Source of the DNA: Lachnospiraceae bacterium
Lineage (GTDB): Bacteria; Bacillota; Clostridia; Lachnospirales; Lachnospiraceae
Length of the DNA stretch: 64,000 nucleotides
Assembly (NCBI GenBank): GCA_022845955.1
Contig: AP025576.1
Coordinates: 3,968,001-4,032,000 of the forward strand
Direction: 5' to 3'
Shown: piece after piece, positions 26,351 to 35,095 of the stretch
How the letters are laid out: each line of letters begins with the position of its first letter
Numbering within the stretch: the first letter of the stretch is position 1
Notes under the pieces: generated by a model
Told to the model about the DNA's origin: nothing
The model's database searches: none
Seen by the model: the letters and a program-made list of their open reading frames with translations, nothing else
Made by a program: the position numbers and the translations under genes

Positions 26351-27616
26351 TCACTCCAGCCAAAAGCTTAAGGTATACTGCTCCGGAGTGTCCACATAAG
26401 CGGCGGACGCACCGTCTCCCTTCAGATAGTCAAAGATCTTCTGATCCTCCAGTAATTTTTCCTTCATTTCCTGGTATACGGTAAGATCGGCGCACTTCAG
26501 GGTGACGATTCCTTTTTCCTCTTCATAGCCCCTGGCAAACAGCTCCGTCAGCCTGTTCTCATCGACGCTTTCAAAATATGCATTTTCCCTGACGTAATAA
26601 TTGTCGGCCATGGCCGTACATTCCGGGAGGCAGAAGGAATTATCTATTCTATGGGTACGCAAAAGCTGCTGCGTGGTGACCATAAGATAATCATAGTTCA
26701 CGCTGGGCCGGGTTTTCCCCTGCCAGGCAGGATCATCGTCCCCCATGAGGTAATAGGCGTCTCCCCAGGTGGGATCCACATAATACCATTCCCCGTCCGC
26801 CAGTACCATGTCCCAGGCATGGGGTTCTCCGTTCTTCACCTGTCCGGTGACAAGGACCGCCGGGATACCCAGCCGGCCGCAGAGAAACTGAAACGCTTTG
26901 GCATACCCCTGGCACACAGATTCCCCATAAAGGAATACGGAACATATTGTCTGGTTTTCAGGTGCATCCAGCCTGTAATCCGTGTGTTCTATCATGTAAT
27001 CATAGATATATCTGATCTTCTGATAGTCATCCATATCGGTATGTATGCCTTCCAATGCCCGGTCAACATAGTCTTCTATGCCTTCCGTACGTTCCTGCAC
27101 CTGTTCCCCGGTCAGGGTATATTGCCCGGAAAAGGTTATTTTGTGTATTTCCTCTCCCAGTGTATGTTTGGTGAAGGTATAGCCGTCCACATAGAAAATC
27201 TCCGGATGGTCTGCAAGAATGCTGTTAAATACCGGCTCCAGCAAATCCGGATTCAGGGTGGAAAGCTCCACATCCCGTTCAAAACCGGTTATCGCCTGCA
27301 GCATCTGCAGGTAAAGCTGTTGTTCTTCCTCCGTAAGAAGTCCGTAAGCATATCCGTTTTCCCCGGAAATTCCGTCAAACGTACTTTCCTCCGCCTGCTC
27401 GTCAGTAACTTTCTCTTCTGAAGCGGCTGTATCCGTCCCGGATAATCCGGATTCCGCGCGTGTCACAGATTCCTCCTGCGCGGGAAAGCTTTCTGTTTCT
27501 TCCACGTTTTCTCCTCCGGGCCAAGGAATGGGCAGTTCCCCCTTCCAGGCCCAGAATGCAGTGATAAAAATAAGAATAACGAGAATGACTACTACGGTTT
27601 TGGAAAATCTTTTCAT
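26351..27616 (-). CDS. Membrane-anchored transglutaminase-like protein
   Basis: 421 residues. An uncleaved-type N-terminal membrane helix (about 7-25) is followed by an acidic Ser/Thr/Glu-rich linker (35-85) and an extracellular domain containing a transglutaminase-like (cysteine protease fold) core. The triad is visible: Cys in GESVCQGYAKAFQFLC, His in EPHAWDMV and Asp in YVDPTWGD. Such proteins are common in clostridia; some are peptidases or act on wall-associated substrates, but no target can be given. Lies between the Asp23-family gene and prfC and ends just before the Asp23 promoter. Confidence 0.85.
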   Translation of the reverse strand: MKRFSKTVVVILVILIFITAFWAWKGELPIPWPGGENVEETESFPAQEESVTRAESGLSGTDTAASEEKVTDEQAEESTFDGISGENGYAYGLLTEEEQQLYLQMLQAITGFERDVELSTLNPDLLEPVFNSILADHPEIFYVDGYTFTKHTLGEEIHKITFSGQYTLTGEQVQERTEGIEDYVDRALEGIHTDMDDYQKIRYIYDYMIEHTDYRLDAPENQTICSVFLYGESVCQGYAKAFQFLCGRLGIPAVLVTGQVKNGEPHAWDMVLADGEWYYVDPTWGDAYYLMGDDDPAWQGKTRPSVNYDYLMVTTQQLLRTHRIDNSFCLPECTAMADNYYVRENAYFESVDENRLTELFARGYEEEKGIVTLKCADLTVYQEMKEKLLEDQKIFDYLKGDGASAAYVDTPEQYTLSFWLE

Positions 27617-27650
27617 TTTGCATGACTCCTGTCCATTGCGGCCGCTTTCT

Positions 27651-29246
27651 TTAATTCCGGCTGAATTCGGTTAAGATAAGTCCCTTGTTCCTGTCGATGG
27701 TCATGCCCACACTCCATTCGTTTACGAAAAGCAAAAGCGGATTTCCTCTCATATCCTTTACCTTCTTCATGTCGGAGGTTCCTGTCAGCTTATCCAAATC
27801 GAATTCTTCTTTATTCTCTATCCAGCGGATATATTCATAAGGAAGGGGTTCCAGACGGATTTCCACGTTATATTCATTATTGAGGCGGTATTTGAGTACA
27901 TCAAACTGAAGAACACCTACCACCCCAACAATAATCTCTTCCATACCGGTATTGTATTCCTGGAAAATCTGGATGGCACCTTCCTGGGCAATTTGGGTGA
28001 TTCCTTTGACAAACTGCTTACGTTTCATGGTATCCACCTGCCGTACCCTCGCAAAATGCTCCGGGGCAAAGGTAGGGATCCCTTCATAGGTGAAATCTTC
28101 CTTCGGCATACATAATGTATCCCCGATGGAAAAAACGCCGGGATCGAATACACCGATTATATCCCCCGCATAGGCTTCCTCCAGTATCTTCCGTTCACTT
28201 GCCATAATCTGCTGGGGCTGGGAAAGGCGCATGATTTTGCCGCCCTGCACATGCTTGACTTCCATGCTGGCTTCGAATTTACCGGAGCAGATACGCATGA
28301 AGGCAATTCTGTCTCTGTGCGCTTTATTCATATTGGCCTGTATTTTAAATACAAAGGCGGAAAAATTGTTTTCTGCCGGGTCCACAAGACCGGAATCCGC
28401 TTTTCTGGGAAGAGGGGTTGTCGTCATCTCCAGAAAGTGCTGCAGGAATATTTCCACCCCGAAGTTTGTGAGAGCGGATCCGAAGAATACGGGGGTCAGA
28501 TCGCCACGGCGCACTTCCTCCAAATCGAACCCGGCACTTGCACCGTCCAGCAGTTCTATTTCTTCCAGCAGCTTGTCCAGCGCCTCACGGCCTATATATC
28601 CACACAGTCGTTCTTCATCTTCCACGGGAATCTCAATCGTTTCCCCTTCCTTCGTCCCTTTTTCCGTATCGGAATAGATGATCACACAGCGTTTATCCCT
28701 GTCATATATTCCCTTAAACCCTTTTCCGGAACCGATGGGCCAGTTTTTGGGGCAGGTGGCTATTCCCAGCTCCTTTTCGATCTCATCCAGAAGGTCGAAG
28801 GTATCGTTGGCATCCCTGTCCATTTTATTGATGAATGTAAATATAGGGATTTTACGCATTACACAGACCTTGAACAGCTTTCTGGTCTGCGCCTCCACCC
28901 CTTTGGATCCGTCTATGACCATGACCGCGGAATCCGCCGCCATCAGGGTTCTGTAAGTATCCTCGGAGAAATCCTGGTGTCCCGGGGTATCCAGAATGTT
29001 GATGCAGTATCCGCCGTATTCAAACTGCAGTACGGAAGAGGTGACGGAAATACCTCTTTCCTTTTCTATTTCCATCCAGTCGGAAACGGCATGCCTGGCC
29101 GTAGCCTTTCCTTTTACGCTTCCTGCCAGGTTAATGGCACCTCCGTACAGCAGGAACTTTTCGGTCAGGGTTGTTTTTCCCGCATCGGGATGGGATATAA
29201 TGGCAAAGGTTCTTCTTCTGTTAATTTCCTGAGTCAGGTTACTCAC
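27651..29246 (-). CDS. prfC: Peptide chain release factor 3
   Basis: 531 residues. GTPase that recycles RF1/RF2 after termination. G1 SHPDAGKTTLTEK, G3 DTPGHQDFSEDT, G4 NKMDRDA. Starts with a GTG at 29246 with GGAGGAAAG before it. Size and C-terminus match RF3 rather than EF-G. Confidence 0.95.
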   Translation of the reverse strand: MSNLTQEINRRRTFAIISHPDAGKTTLTEKFLLYGGAINLAGSVKGKATARHAVSDWMEIEKERGISVTSSVLQFEYGGYCINILDTPGHQDFSEDTYRTLMAADSAVMVIDGSKGVEAQTRKLFKVCVMRKIPIFTFINKMDRDANDTFDLLDEIEKELGIATCPKNWPIGSGKGFKGIYDRDKRCVIIYSDTEKGTKEGETIEIPVEDEERLCGYIGREALDKLLEEIELLDGASAGFDLEEVRRGDLTPVFFGSALTNFGVEIFLQHFLEMTTTPLPRKADSGLVDPAENNFSAFVFKIQANMNKAHRDRIAFMRICSGKFEASMEVKHVQGGKIMRLSQPQQIMASERKILEEAYAGDIIGVFDPGVFSIGDTLCMPKEDFTYEGIPTFAPEHFARVRQVDTMKRKQFVKGITQIAQEGAIQIFQEYNTGMEEIIVGVVGVLQFDVLKYRLNNEYNVEIRLEPLPYEYIRWIENKEEFDLDKLTGTSDMKKVKDMRGNPLLLFVNEWSVGMTIDRNKGLILTEFSRN

Positions 29247-29273
29247 TTTTCTTTCCTCCGGTTGTTCATGTTA

Positions 29274-29291
29274 ATCCGGGCGTAAACCCGG
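29274..29291. other. Short hairpin in the prfC leader
   Basis: CCGGGcgtaaaCCCGG in the 106 bases between deoB and prfC. No T-run. Confidence 0.35.
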
Positions 29292-29352
29292 CAGGGCATC
29301 ACTTTGTCCGCATAATTTGACAGAACCGCAGACAGGCTCCGGTATATGCCGG

Positions 29353-30510
29353 TTAATGGGGAAGCATACTCTTCCCCTGAAACTGCGGGGAGATTCCGAA
29401 ATAATCCAGTACGGTAGCCCCTATATCGGCAAAGGTATCCCTGGTTCCCAGATTAACCGGGGAGATATTTTTGCCGTAAAGCAGGAAGGGGGTATATTCC
29501 CTGGAATGATCGGTGGAAACGGTATAGCCGGGATCGCAGCCGTGATCCGCCGTGATCATGAGAAGATCCTCTTCCCCCATCCGGGTAAGAATCTCCGGCA
29601 GGCGGCTGTCAAAATAGGTGAGCGCCCTGGCGTAGCCGTCAATATCGTTCCGGTGTCCATAAAGCATATCATAGTCCACAAGGTTAATAAAACAGAGGCC
29701 CCGGAACTCTTTATCCATAAATTCCAGCGTCTTGTTGATACCGTCTTCATTCCCCTGGGTATAGGTATATTCGGTCAGTCCTCTGCCTGCAAAAATATCG
29801 TGTATTTTTCCCACACCAATTACCGCGTATCCGTTTTCCTTCAGCTGATCCAGCATATTGACGGAAGGCGGTTCAATAGAAAAATCATGGCGTCCGGAAG
29901 TTCTGGTATAGTTCCCCGCAGTCCCGGTAAACGGACGGGCGATTACGCGTCCGACACCATGCTCACCTGTAAGGATGGCACGGGCAATCCTGCAGTACTC
30001 ATATAAGGTTTCCGGCGGGACAATATCCTCATGGGCAGCAATCTGGAAAACGCTGTCGGCTGAGGTATATACGATGAGGTCACCGGTCTTGACGTGTTCC
30101 TCCCCGTAGTCCCGGATAACATCGGTTCCGGAATAAGGCTTGTTGCAGAGGACACCGCGGCCGGTGAGGCGGGTGAACTCATCCAGTACCTCAGCGGGGA
30201 AGCCGTCAGGATAGGTGGGAAGGGGACGGCCGGAATATATGCCGGAAATTTCCCAATGGCCTATTGTGGTATCCTTGCCTTTGGAGGCTTCCTGCATACG
30301 GGCTACCGCAGCCATGGGTGTTTCGCAGGAAGGATGGTAATCGATTCCTTCTATATTAAAGAGTCCCAGTTTTTCCATATTGGGCATGTGGAAAAAGGAA
30401 CTGGCGGATGCGCTTTTCAAGGTGTTGGTACCGGCATCGCCGTATGCAGGGGCATCCGGTTGGGCACCGATACCTACGCTGTCCAGGACGATGAGAAAAA
30501 TTCGTTTCAT
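29353..30510 (-). CDS. deoB: Phosphopentomutase
   Basis: 385 residues. Interconverts (deoxy)ribose-1-phosphate and -5-phosphate in nucleoside salvage. Alkaline-phosphatase-like metalloenzyme: N-terminal IFLIVLDSVGIG (metal Asp), GKDTTIGHWEISG around the catalytic Thr, and C-terminal MITADHGCDPG plus STDHSREYTPF. Stands alone, with the long structured spacer 30511-30889 upstream. Confidence 0.96.
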   Translation of the reverse strand: MKRIFLIVLDSVGIGAQPDAPAYGDAGTNTLKSASASSFFHMPNMEKLGLFNIEGIDYHPSCETPMAAVARMQEASKGKDTTIGHWEISGIYSGRPLPTYPDGFPAEVLDEFTRLTGRGVLCNKPYSGTDVIRDYGEEHVKTGDLIVYTSADSVFQIAAHEDIVPPETLYEYCRIARAILTGEHGVGRVIARPFTGTAGNYTRTSGRHDFSIEPPSVNMLDQLKENGYAVIGVGKIHDIFAGRGLTEYTYTQGNEDGINKTLEFMDKEFRGLCFINLVDYDMLYGHRNDIDGYARALTYFDSRLPEILTRMGEEDLLMITADHGCDPGYTVSTDHSREYTPFLLYGKNISPVNLGTRDTFADIGATVLDYFGISPQFQGKSMLPH

Positions 30511-30522
30511 GGGTGGAGTGCT

Positions 30523-30740
30523 CCTTTCTTTCCCGCGGGCAGCCGGCTGCGGGGTATCTAAGTTTGGGGGATCATGCAGGAATTGTAACGCAGCATGAAG
30601 GGCGGGGATTTGGCTGCGGACGGGCAGAACCCAGAGAACACAAGTGTCCTCTGGGTCGCTTCGCTCGCCAGATGGGAAAACAGAAAACGCCGGTTCTGCA
30701 AGCAGTCCAGCATTTTCTGTTTTCCCATCTGGTTCTGCCC
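30523..30740 (-). repeat. Intergenic multi-hairpin element D
   Basis: GGGCAGAACC (30622-30631) and GGTTCTGCCC (30731-30740) form a 10-bp closing stem. Inside are a 20-bp perfect stem (30668-30687 / 30713-30732) and a hairpin CCCAGAG-a-ACAC / GTGT-c-CTCTGGG (30630-30655). Towards deoB come TCATGC/GCATGA arms (30572-30598) and a palindromic GCAGCCGGCTGC (30539-30550) next to CCCGCGGG. In minus-strand orientation the order (long stem, short stem with CACTTGTG apex, CCCGCGGGAA, AAAGAAAGG ribosome-site region) matches the element at 10541-10644. No gene seen in the spacer 30511-30889. Confidence 0.75.
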
Positions 30741-30889
30741 TGTTCGAAGATTATACCACAAATCCTTCTTTTGTACACTATTTACTTGATGTATTTTCTT
30801 GTGTCACCAAAATCCATCGCCGGAGGCGATTTAGAATGGATTTTAGCTGTAACTGTGAAGGGACTGGACAGTTATGTTTTTCCTATATA

Positions 30890-31645
30890 TTAATTCCCGG
30901 TAATGGGGCTGATTATTATGTTTTCCGGGGAGATTCCTGTTTTTCTTGTTACGATGTCTTCAATCTGGGCTCTTTGGGCATCGGTAAGGCTGGGAGCATT
31001 GACTACCACATCCACGCCGGAGCCGCTGATGCTTACCACAACATCACTGAAGCCTTTTGCTTCCAGAAGAATTTCTGCGGCGGTCTCTTTTTCAGCCATA
31101 TCGGTAAGTGCGATCATGCCGTTAATGGCATCCTGCTTCTGTTCTTCGCTGATATTTGCATTGTTTATAATGTCCAGAAGGGTCTCTTTATTTTTTGCCC
31201 TTGTCTGTTCCTTCTGCAGCTTGGCTCCCGCTAAGGAGGTTACTCCGGTAGAACTGGTAAATACGGCTTCTCCGGGGACTTCCCCGCTCTGTACATCCGC
31301 ATCCTCCGCCACCTGTTCCGCACTCGCTTCATCCATATTTTCCGCCACCACCGCTACCTGCGCGCTGTCCGCCTGTACCTGGGCATCAGCCGACATCTGG
31401 GCGTCAAGGTAATCCGCCGCTGCCACGCCGTCCTGATCGGAATCCATACTGTCAATATCCGACACCACGTCCTCCTCAGACAAATCAAGCAAAGCAGTCA
31501 TATCCTCTTCTGCGTTTCCGGCATCCGCGCTTGTAAGCTGTTCTTCTCCTGCCTTGGTTCCTGCAAAATTCAGGTACCCTGCCACCGCAATCATAATTGC
31601 CAGTGCTGTAATCATTATCTGGTTGCGTTTCAACACATTCTTCAC
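30890..31645 (-). CDS. spoIIIAH: Stage III sporulation protein AH
   Basis: 251 residues. Mother-cell protein that binds forespore SpoIIQ across the intermembrane space and forms the feeding-tube ring. One N-terminal membrane helix (about 11-29), an Ala/Asp/Glu-rich spacer (40-125), then the ring-building (YscJ/FliF-like) domain to the end. Starts with a GTG at 31645 with AGAGGG before it. Last gene of the spoIIIA operon. Confidence 0.92.
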   Translation of the reverse strand: MKNVLKRNQIMITALAIMIAVAGYLNFAGTKAGEEQLTSADAGNAEEDMTALLDLSEEDVVSDIDSMDSDQDGVAAADYLDAQMSADAQVQADSAQVAVVAENMDEASAEQVAEDADVQSGEVPGEAVFTSSTGVTSLAGAKLQKEQTRAKNKETLLDIINNANISEEQKQDAINGMIALTDMAEKETAAEILLEAKGFSDVVVSISGSGVDVVVNAPSLTDAQRAQIEDIVTRKTGISPENIIISPITGN

Positions 31646-31666
31646 TCCTGTTCCCTCTGCTTTCTG

Positions 31667-32260
31667 CTATTTCATCTTAACTACTTTAATCTTATGTGCC
31701 TCTACTCCAAATAATGCCTGAATCACTTCCGTAATATTTTTCTGTATAATGGCGTTTCCGCCTCCCTGGGCTACCACAGTAACTCCTTCTATGGCAGGCT
31801 CCAGTGTTTTACTGATATAGGGCGTTTTATTGCCAGCCTGATCGGTCACATATACCGTGGTTTCTTCCTGTTTGGAATTCACCACATCCCTGCTTCCGCC
31901 CGTGCTGTCCGTTTCTTTGGTCGTATCCATGCTGGAGGGAATATCCTTTTCCACCACCTGTTCTGTGGAAGAGGATAAGGTCACCATAACCTTGACGCTT
32001 CCCACACCGTCCATACTGGACAGCAGGGTCTCCAGGCGATCTTCCACCTGCTGTGCATAGCCGCCGTCACTCCCGATTTCTTCTGTTTCCGATGTCTTTA
32101 CCGTACTGCTTCCCATGTCCGATAATCCGGTCTCTTCATTCGTAGTATCCGTTTTTTTTACAGGCAGGGCAATCACCATTAAAAGGATTCCCAAAAGCGC
32201 CAGGATTGCCATATTTTCTTTCGTCAGCTTTTTCTTCCAGGATGCCAGGCGATCACCCAT
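31667..32260 (-). CDS. spoIIIAG: Stage III sporulation protein AG
   Basis: 197 residues with one N-terminal membrane helix (about 16-34) and an external ring-building domain (VEDRLETLLSSMDGVGSVKVMVTL...). In the known complex SpoIIIAG forms a large ring in the intermembrane space. It overlaps spoIIIAF by 8 bases. Confidence 0.92.
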   Translation of the reverse strand: MGDRLASWKKKLTKENMAILALLGILLMVIALPVKKTDTTNEETGLSDMGSSTVKTSETEEIGSDGGYAQQVEDRLETLLSSMDGVGSVKVMVTLSSSTEQVVEKDIPSSMDTTKETDSTGGSRDVVNSKQEETTVYVTDQAGNKTPYISKTLEPAIEGVTVVAQGGGNAIIQKNITEVIQALFGVEAHKIKVVKMK

Positions 32261-32831
32261 TCCATATCACCTCCAGATTTTCCATTTCCATGCCAAGAGC
32301 ACCGGCAAATGCTGTTTTTATCTGCCTCTGTTCTTCCGACGGCCTTCCGCTGCCCTCAGCATTCGTTCCCTCCCCCTCCCTCATTGGGGCAACCGCTATT
32401 TTTTCTATATTTATTGTTTTGCCGCCGCTGTTTCCTTCGGCTATTTCCAACCGGAGTTTTCCGTCTTCCGGTACGGATACGGCCAGCAGGGACAAACCAT
32501 ATTCCGCCAGGCATGGCTCCAGCTTTTGGCGGGCTGTCATATCCAGCGCCTCCTCCTGATAATCCCTGCCCTGCAAATCGCTTTCCTCCACCTGTTTTCC
32601 AATCCTTTCAATCTCCTGTTCATATTTTTCCATGGCACTGGCATAAGCGCCGGCTGCATCAAATTTGCCCAAAGAAAGAACAGGAAGCGCTATCTGGGAG
32701 AGGACCATAATGCTGATCATCATCTTCACATATTTTTCATAACCTCCGGATGGCAGAAAATGTACAATTATCTGTCCGGCCAGCATGAATACAGTTACCT
32801 TTTTTAACAGATCCAGAAACTGGTCACCCAT
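32253..32831 (-). CDS. spoIIIAF: Stage III sporulation protein AF
   Basis: 192 residues from the ATG at 32831 (GGAAGGAGG before it). Two membrane helices near the N-terminus (VTVFMLAGQIIVHFL, MISIMVLSQIALPVL), then an external helical/ring-building-type domain. Part of the SpoIIIA secretion-like complex. Confidence 0.88.
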   Translation of the reverse strand: MGDQFLDLLKKVTVFMLAGQIIVHFLPSGGYEKYVKMMISIMVLSQIALPVLSLGKFDAAGAYASAMEKYEQEIERIGKQVEESDLQGRDYQEEALDMTARQKLEPCLAEYGLSLLAVSVPEDGKLRLEIAEGNSGGKTINIEKIAVAPMREGEGTNAEGSGRPSEEQRQIKTAFAGALGMEMENLEVIWNG

Positions 32832-32887
32832 ATTCCTCCTTCCTTTCCCTGCTGTTTTCCTGTCCGCAACCCGGAGAAACAGGGTCA

Positions 32888-33946
32888 TCAGCCCATCCGG
32901 CCTGCCAGACAGGTAATAATGGCAAACATGATTAAAAAGCAGGCGCAGGCGGTAAAACAGATGCGTAACAGCAGCAGCAGGCCGTCGCCGGCCTTGTTCA
33001 CACAGCCGGTTATCCGCTTATCCGCGGTCATTCCCAGCAGCGCCGCGCACAGCTTCAGAATCCCCGCATACAATAGTAACTTGGCAAAGGGAACTATGCA
33101 CAGCCCCAGTAAAAGAAGAAAGGCGGCAACTCCCAGCCCGTTCTTAACCAGCACCGCAGAACCAATCAGCAGCTGGGCTGTCCCCTCCGCCAAACCGCCC
33201 AGACCCGGTATTGCCGATAGGGCCTTTCCTGCCACATTAAGCTTTAACTGCTCCAGCACCGGAGTTACCATGGACTGGAGAAGGCCGATTCCGGTAATGC
33301 AGGTAAGCATGAACTTCAGGAATCCTCCTATGCCTTTCTGCAGAAGTTCTACAAGCATACCAAGCTTTTCTTCTTCCCATACACCGTTCATCACCACCAG
33401 CATCATATAAATATTCACCGCAGGAAGTCCTATGGTCACAAGAAGCTGCTCCACCCCATAAATCAGAAGCAGGATAAGCTGATAATAACCCGCCGCGGTG
33501 GCGGCTCCCGAGGAAAGCCCCAGTGCCAGCATAAAGGTGGGGACAAACAGACGGACAAACAGCAGTATCCGCTGCAGCAGGACTCCTGCGATATCAGCCG
33601 CCTGTGTAAAAGTCCTGAGAACTACAAACAGCATGAGCAGATAGGAAATAAAATGAGCGATATCTGCGATCTGATGATTGTCAAAACTCTGCATCACCAC
33701 CGTGAACAGGGCGGACAGCACACCGATAATAAGAAGCGTGAGCATCAGGTTTTTCATTCCGCTTATCTCTGCCAGGATTCCGTTACGTATGGAGTCGGTA
33801 AGGCCCCGGAAGGCCTCTCCCATATTCCCTGCCAGTACCTGTCCGAAAAAAGAAGTAAAGTCTATGCTGAAATCAGGGAAAAGCTGTTCTATTTGGCGGG
33901 ACAGATCGTCCAGATTCAATTCTCCGGCCAGTGTCGTCAATTCCAT
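32888..33946 (-). CDS. spoIIIAE: Stage III sporulation protein AE
   Basis: 352 residues, with about seven to eight membrane helices from about residue 65 on. Channel-like component of the SpoIIIA complex. The family usually begins with a signal peptide and is about 390-400 residues; this copy starts with a hydrophilic segment and has no signal. The only good start (ATG at 33946, AGAGGAAAA before it) lies 11 bases after spoIIIAD. Confidence 0.9.
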   Translation of the reverse strand: MELTTLAGELNLDDLSRQIEQLFPDFSIDFTSFFGQVLAGNMGEAFRGLTDSIRNGILAEISGMKNLMLTLLIIGVLSALFTVVMQSFDNHQIADIAHFISYLLMLFVVLRTFTQAADIAGVLLQRILLFVRLFVPTFMLALGLSSGAATAAGYYQLILLLIYGVEQLLVTIGLPAVNIYMMLVVMNGVWEEEKLGMLVELLQKGIGGFLKFMLTCITGIGLLQSMVTPVLEQLKLNVAGKALSAIPGLGGLAEGTAQLLIGSAVLVKNGLGVAAFLLLLGLCIVPFAKLLLYAGILKLCAALLGMTADKRITGCVNKAGDGLLLLLRICFTACACFLIMFAIITCLAGRMG

Positions 33947-33957
33947 CCTGTTTTCCT

Positions 33958-34344
33958 CTACTTCATAAAGCCCGTTATCGTATCAATCAAAGACAACAGC
34001 ACCGGCATTCCGGCCAGGAGAATCGTCACCTTACCGAACAGCTCCACCTGGGCTGCAATGGCCTGGTATCCCGCATCCCTGCAAAGTCCGGCACAAAATT
34101 GGCAAAGATAGGTGATTCCGGTTACTTTAAATAAAATACCGAAATAGGTTCCGCTCCCTTCCAAAAAACCGCCCAGTGCCAGTACCGAATCCTTTACCTG
34201 TGTCAGATACTGGCAGATATAATAAAAAATTATCAATGCTACGGCTATTCCGATATAAGCGCTGTATTCCTGCTTTCCGGATTTAAACTGCAGGCCGATC
34301 AGGACGCCGGTTATCCCAAGTAACGCGATTTTTGCCATATCCAT
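33958..34344 (-). CDS. spoIIIAD: Stage III sporulation protein AD
   Basis: 128 residues, about three to four membrane helices, recognised from position and the pattern ALLGITGVLIGLQFKSGK and GITYLCQFCAGLCRDAGYQAIA. Integral part of the SpoIIIA complex. Confidence 0.9.
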   Translation of the reverse strand: MDMAKIALLGITGVLIGLQFKSGKQEYSAYIGIAVALIIFYYICQYLTQVKDSVLALGGFLEGSGTYFGILFKVTGITYLCQFCAGLCRDAGYQAIAAQVELFGKVTILLAGMPVLLSLIDTITGFMK

Positions 34345-34364
34345 TCCCTGTCCCTTCCTTTCTG

Positions 34365-34559
34365 TCAGAGCTGAAACAGGTTCTGTATCGTAGTGAATAA
34401 ATCGTATATGTAGGGGATCACCCAGGTAAGCACCAGTATCAGCCCTGCCAGGGAAAGGAGAAATGCGTGCTCTTCCCTCCCGCTGTGCTTTAATATCTGG
34501 CTGAGGATAGTGACCAGGATCCCTACTGCCGCTATTTTAAAAATAAGACTTACTCCCAT
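34365..34559 (-). CDS. spoIIIAC: Stage III sporulation protein AC
   Basis: 64 residues from the ATG at 34559 (AAGGAG 6 bases upstream; a further ATG at 34580 overlaps spoIIIAB). Two membrane helices (SLIFKIAAVGILVTILSQIL and SLAGLILVLTWVIPYIYDL). Confidence 0.9.
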   Translation of the reverse strand: MGVSLIFKIAAVGILVTILSQILKHSGREEHAFLLSLAGLILVLTWVIPYIYDLFTTIQNLFQL

Positions 34560-34576
34560 TCCATTCTCCTTCAAAG

Positions 34577-35095
34577 TCATATCAGCAGGATGGCAATCAG
34601 CAGCCCTCCTGCCATACTCACGGAAAGAACCGCTTTTCTACGGCTTTCTGTCTCTTTCCTCGCCTTTTCTTCCGCACGCCTTATTTCCTTCCCGAACTGT
34701 TCCAGGGACAGCAGCTGCATCTGTCCGTCTACAAAACCGGTAAATCCGGGGAAGGAAAGCAACAGCTCCTCTTCTTTTTTATCCAGACAGGTTTCCTTCA
34801 GGAAGCCTGTAATCTCATCCTCCCAGGCCGCCGCAAATGTGATTCCTTCCGGTCCCTGGGCTTTTTTCCCCACATTCACGAAGCATTCCCCCAGCCGGCC
34901 TTTCAGACGGTTTCCCACACGGATCAGCCCCTCGGGCAGTGTCGACCTGCTGTAACCCACTTCGCTTTCCAGCATGGAAAAGGCTCTTGCCAAAAGATGC
35001 AGCTGACCGATATGTTTGTCCATATCCCTGCACGTACACCATCCGAATCCGGCACAGCCCAGCACTAAAAGCAGCGCGCCGGCAAGTTTCATCAT
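34577..35095 (-). CDS. spoIIIAB: Stage III sporulation protein AB
   Basis: 172 residues. N-terminal and C-terminal hydrophobic segments flank a helical domain that resembles type II/IV secretion GspF-like proteins. The N-terminus (GALLLVLGCAGFGW) and LLARAFSMLESEVGYSRSTLPE are characteristic. The ATG overlaps the spoIIIAA stop. Confidence 0.9.
   Translation of the reverse strand: MMKLAGALLLVLGCAGFGWCTCRDMDKHIGQLHLLARAFSMLESEVGYSRSTLPEGLIRVGNRLKGRLGECFVNVGKKAQGPEGITFAAAWEDEITGFLKETCLDKKEEELLLSFPGFTGFVDGQMQLLSLEQFGKEIRRAEEKARKETESRRKAVLSVSMAGGLLIAILLI

Noticed and set aside
28251..29285. Plus-strand open frame opposite prfC
   Set aside because: Antisense shadow of RF3.
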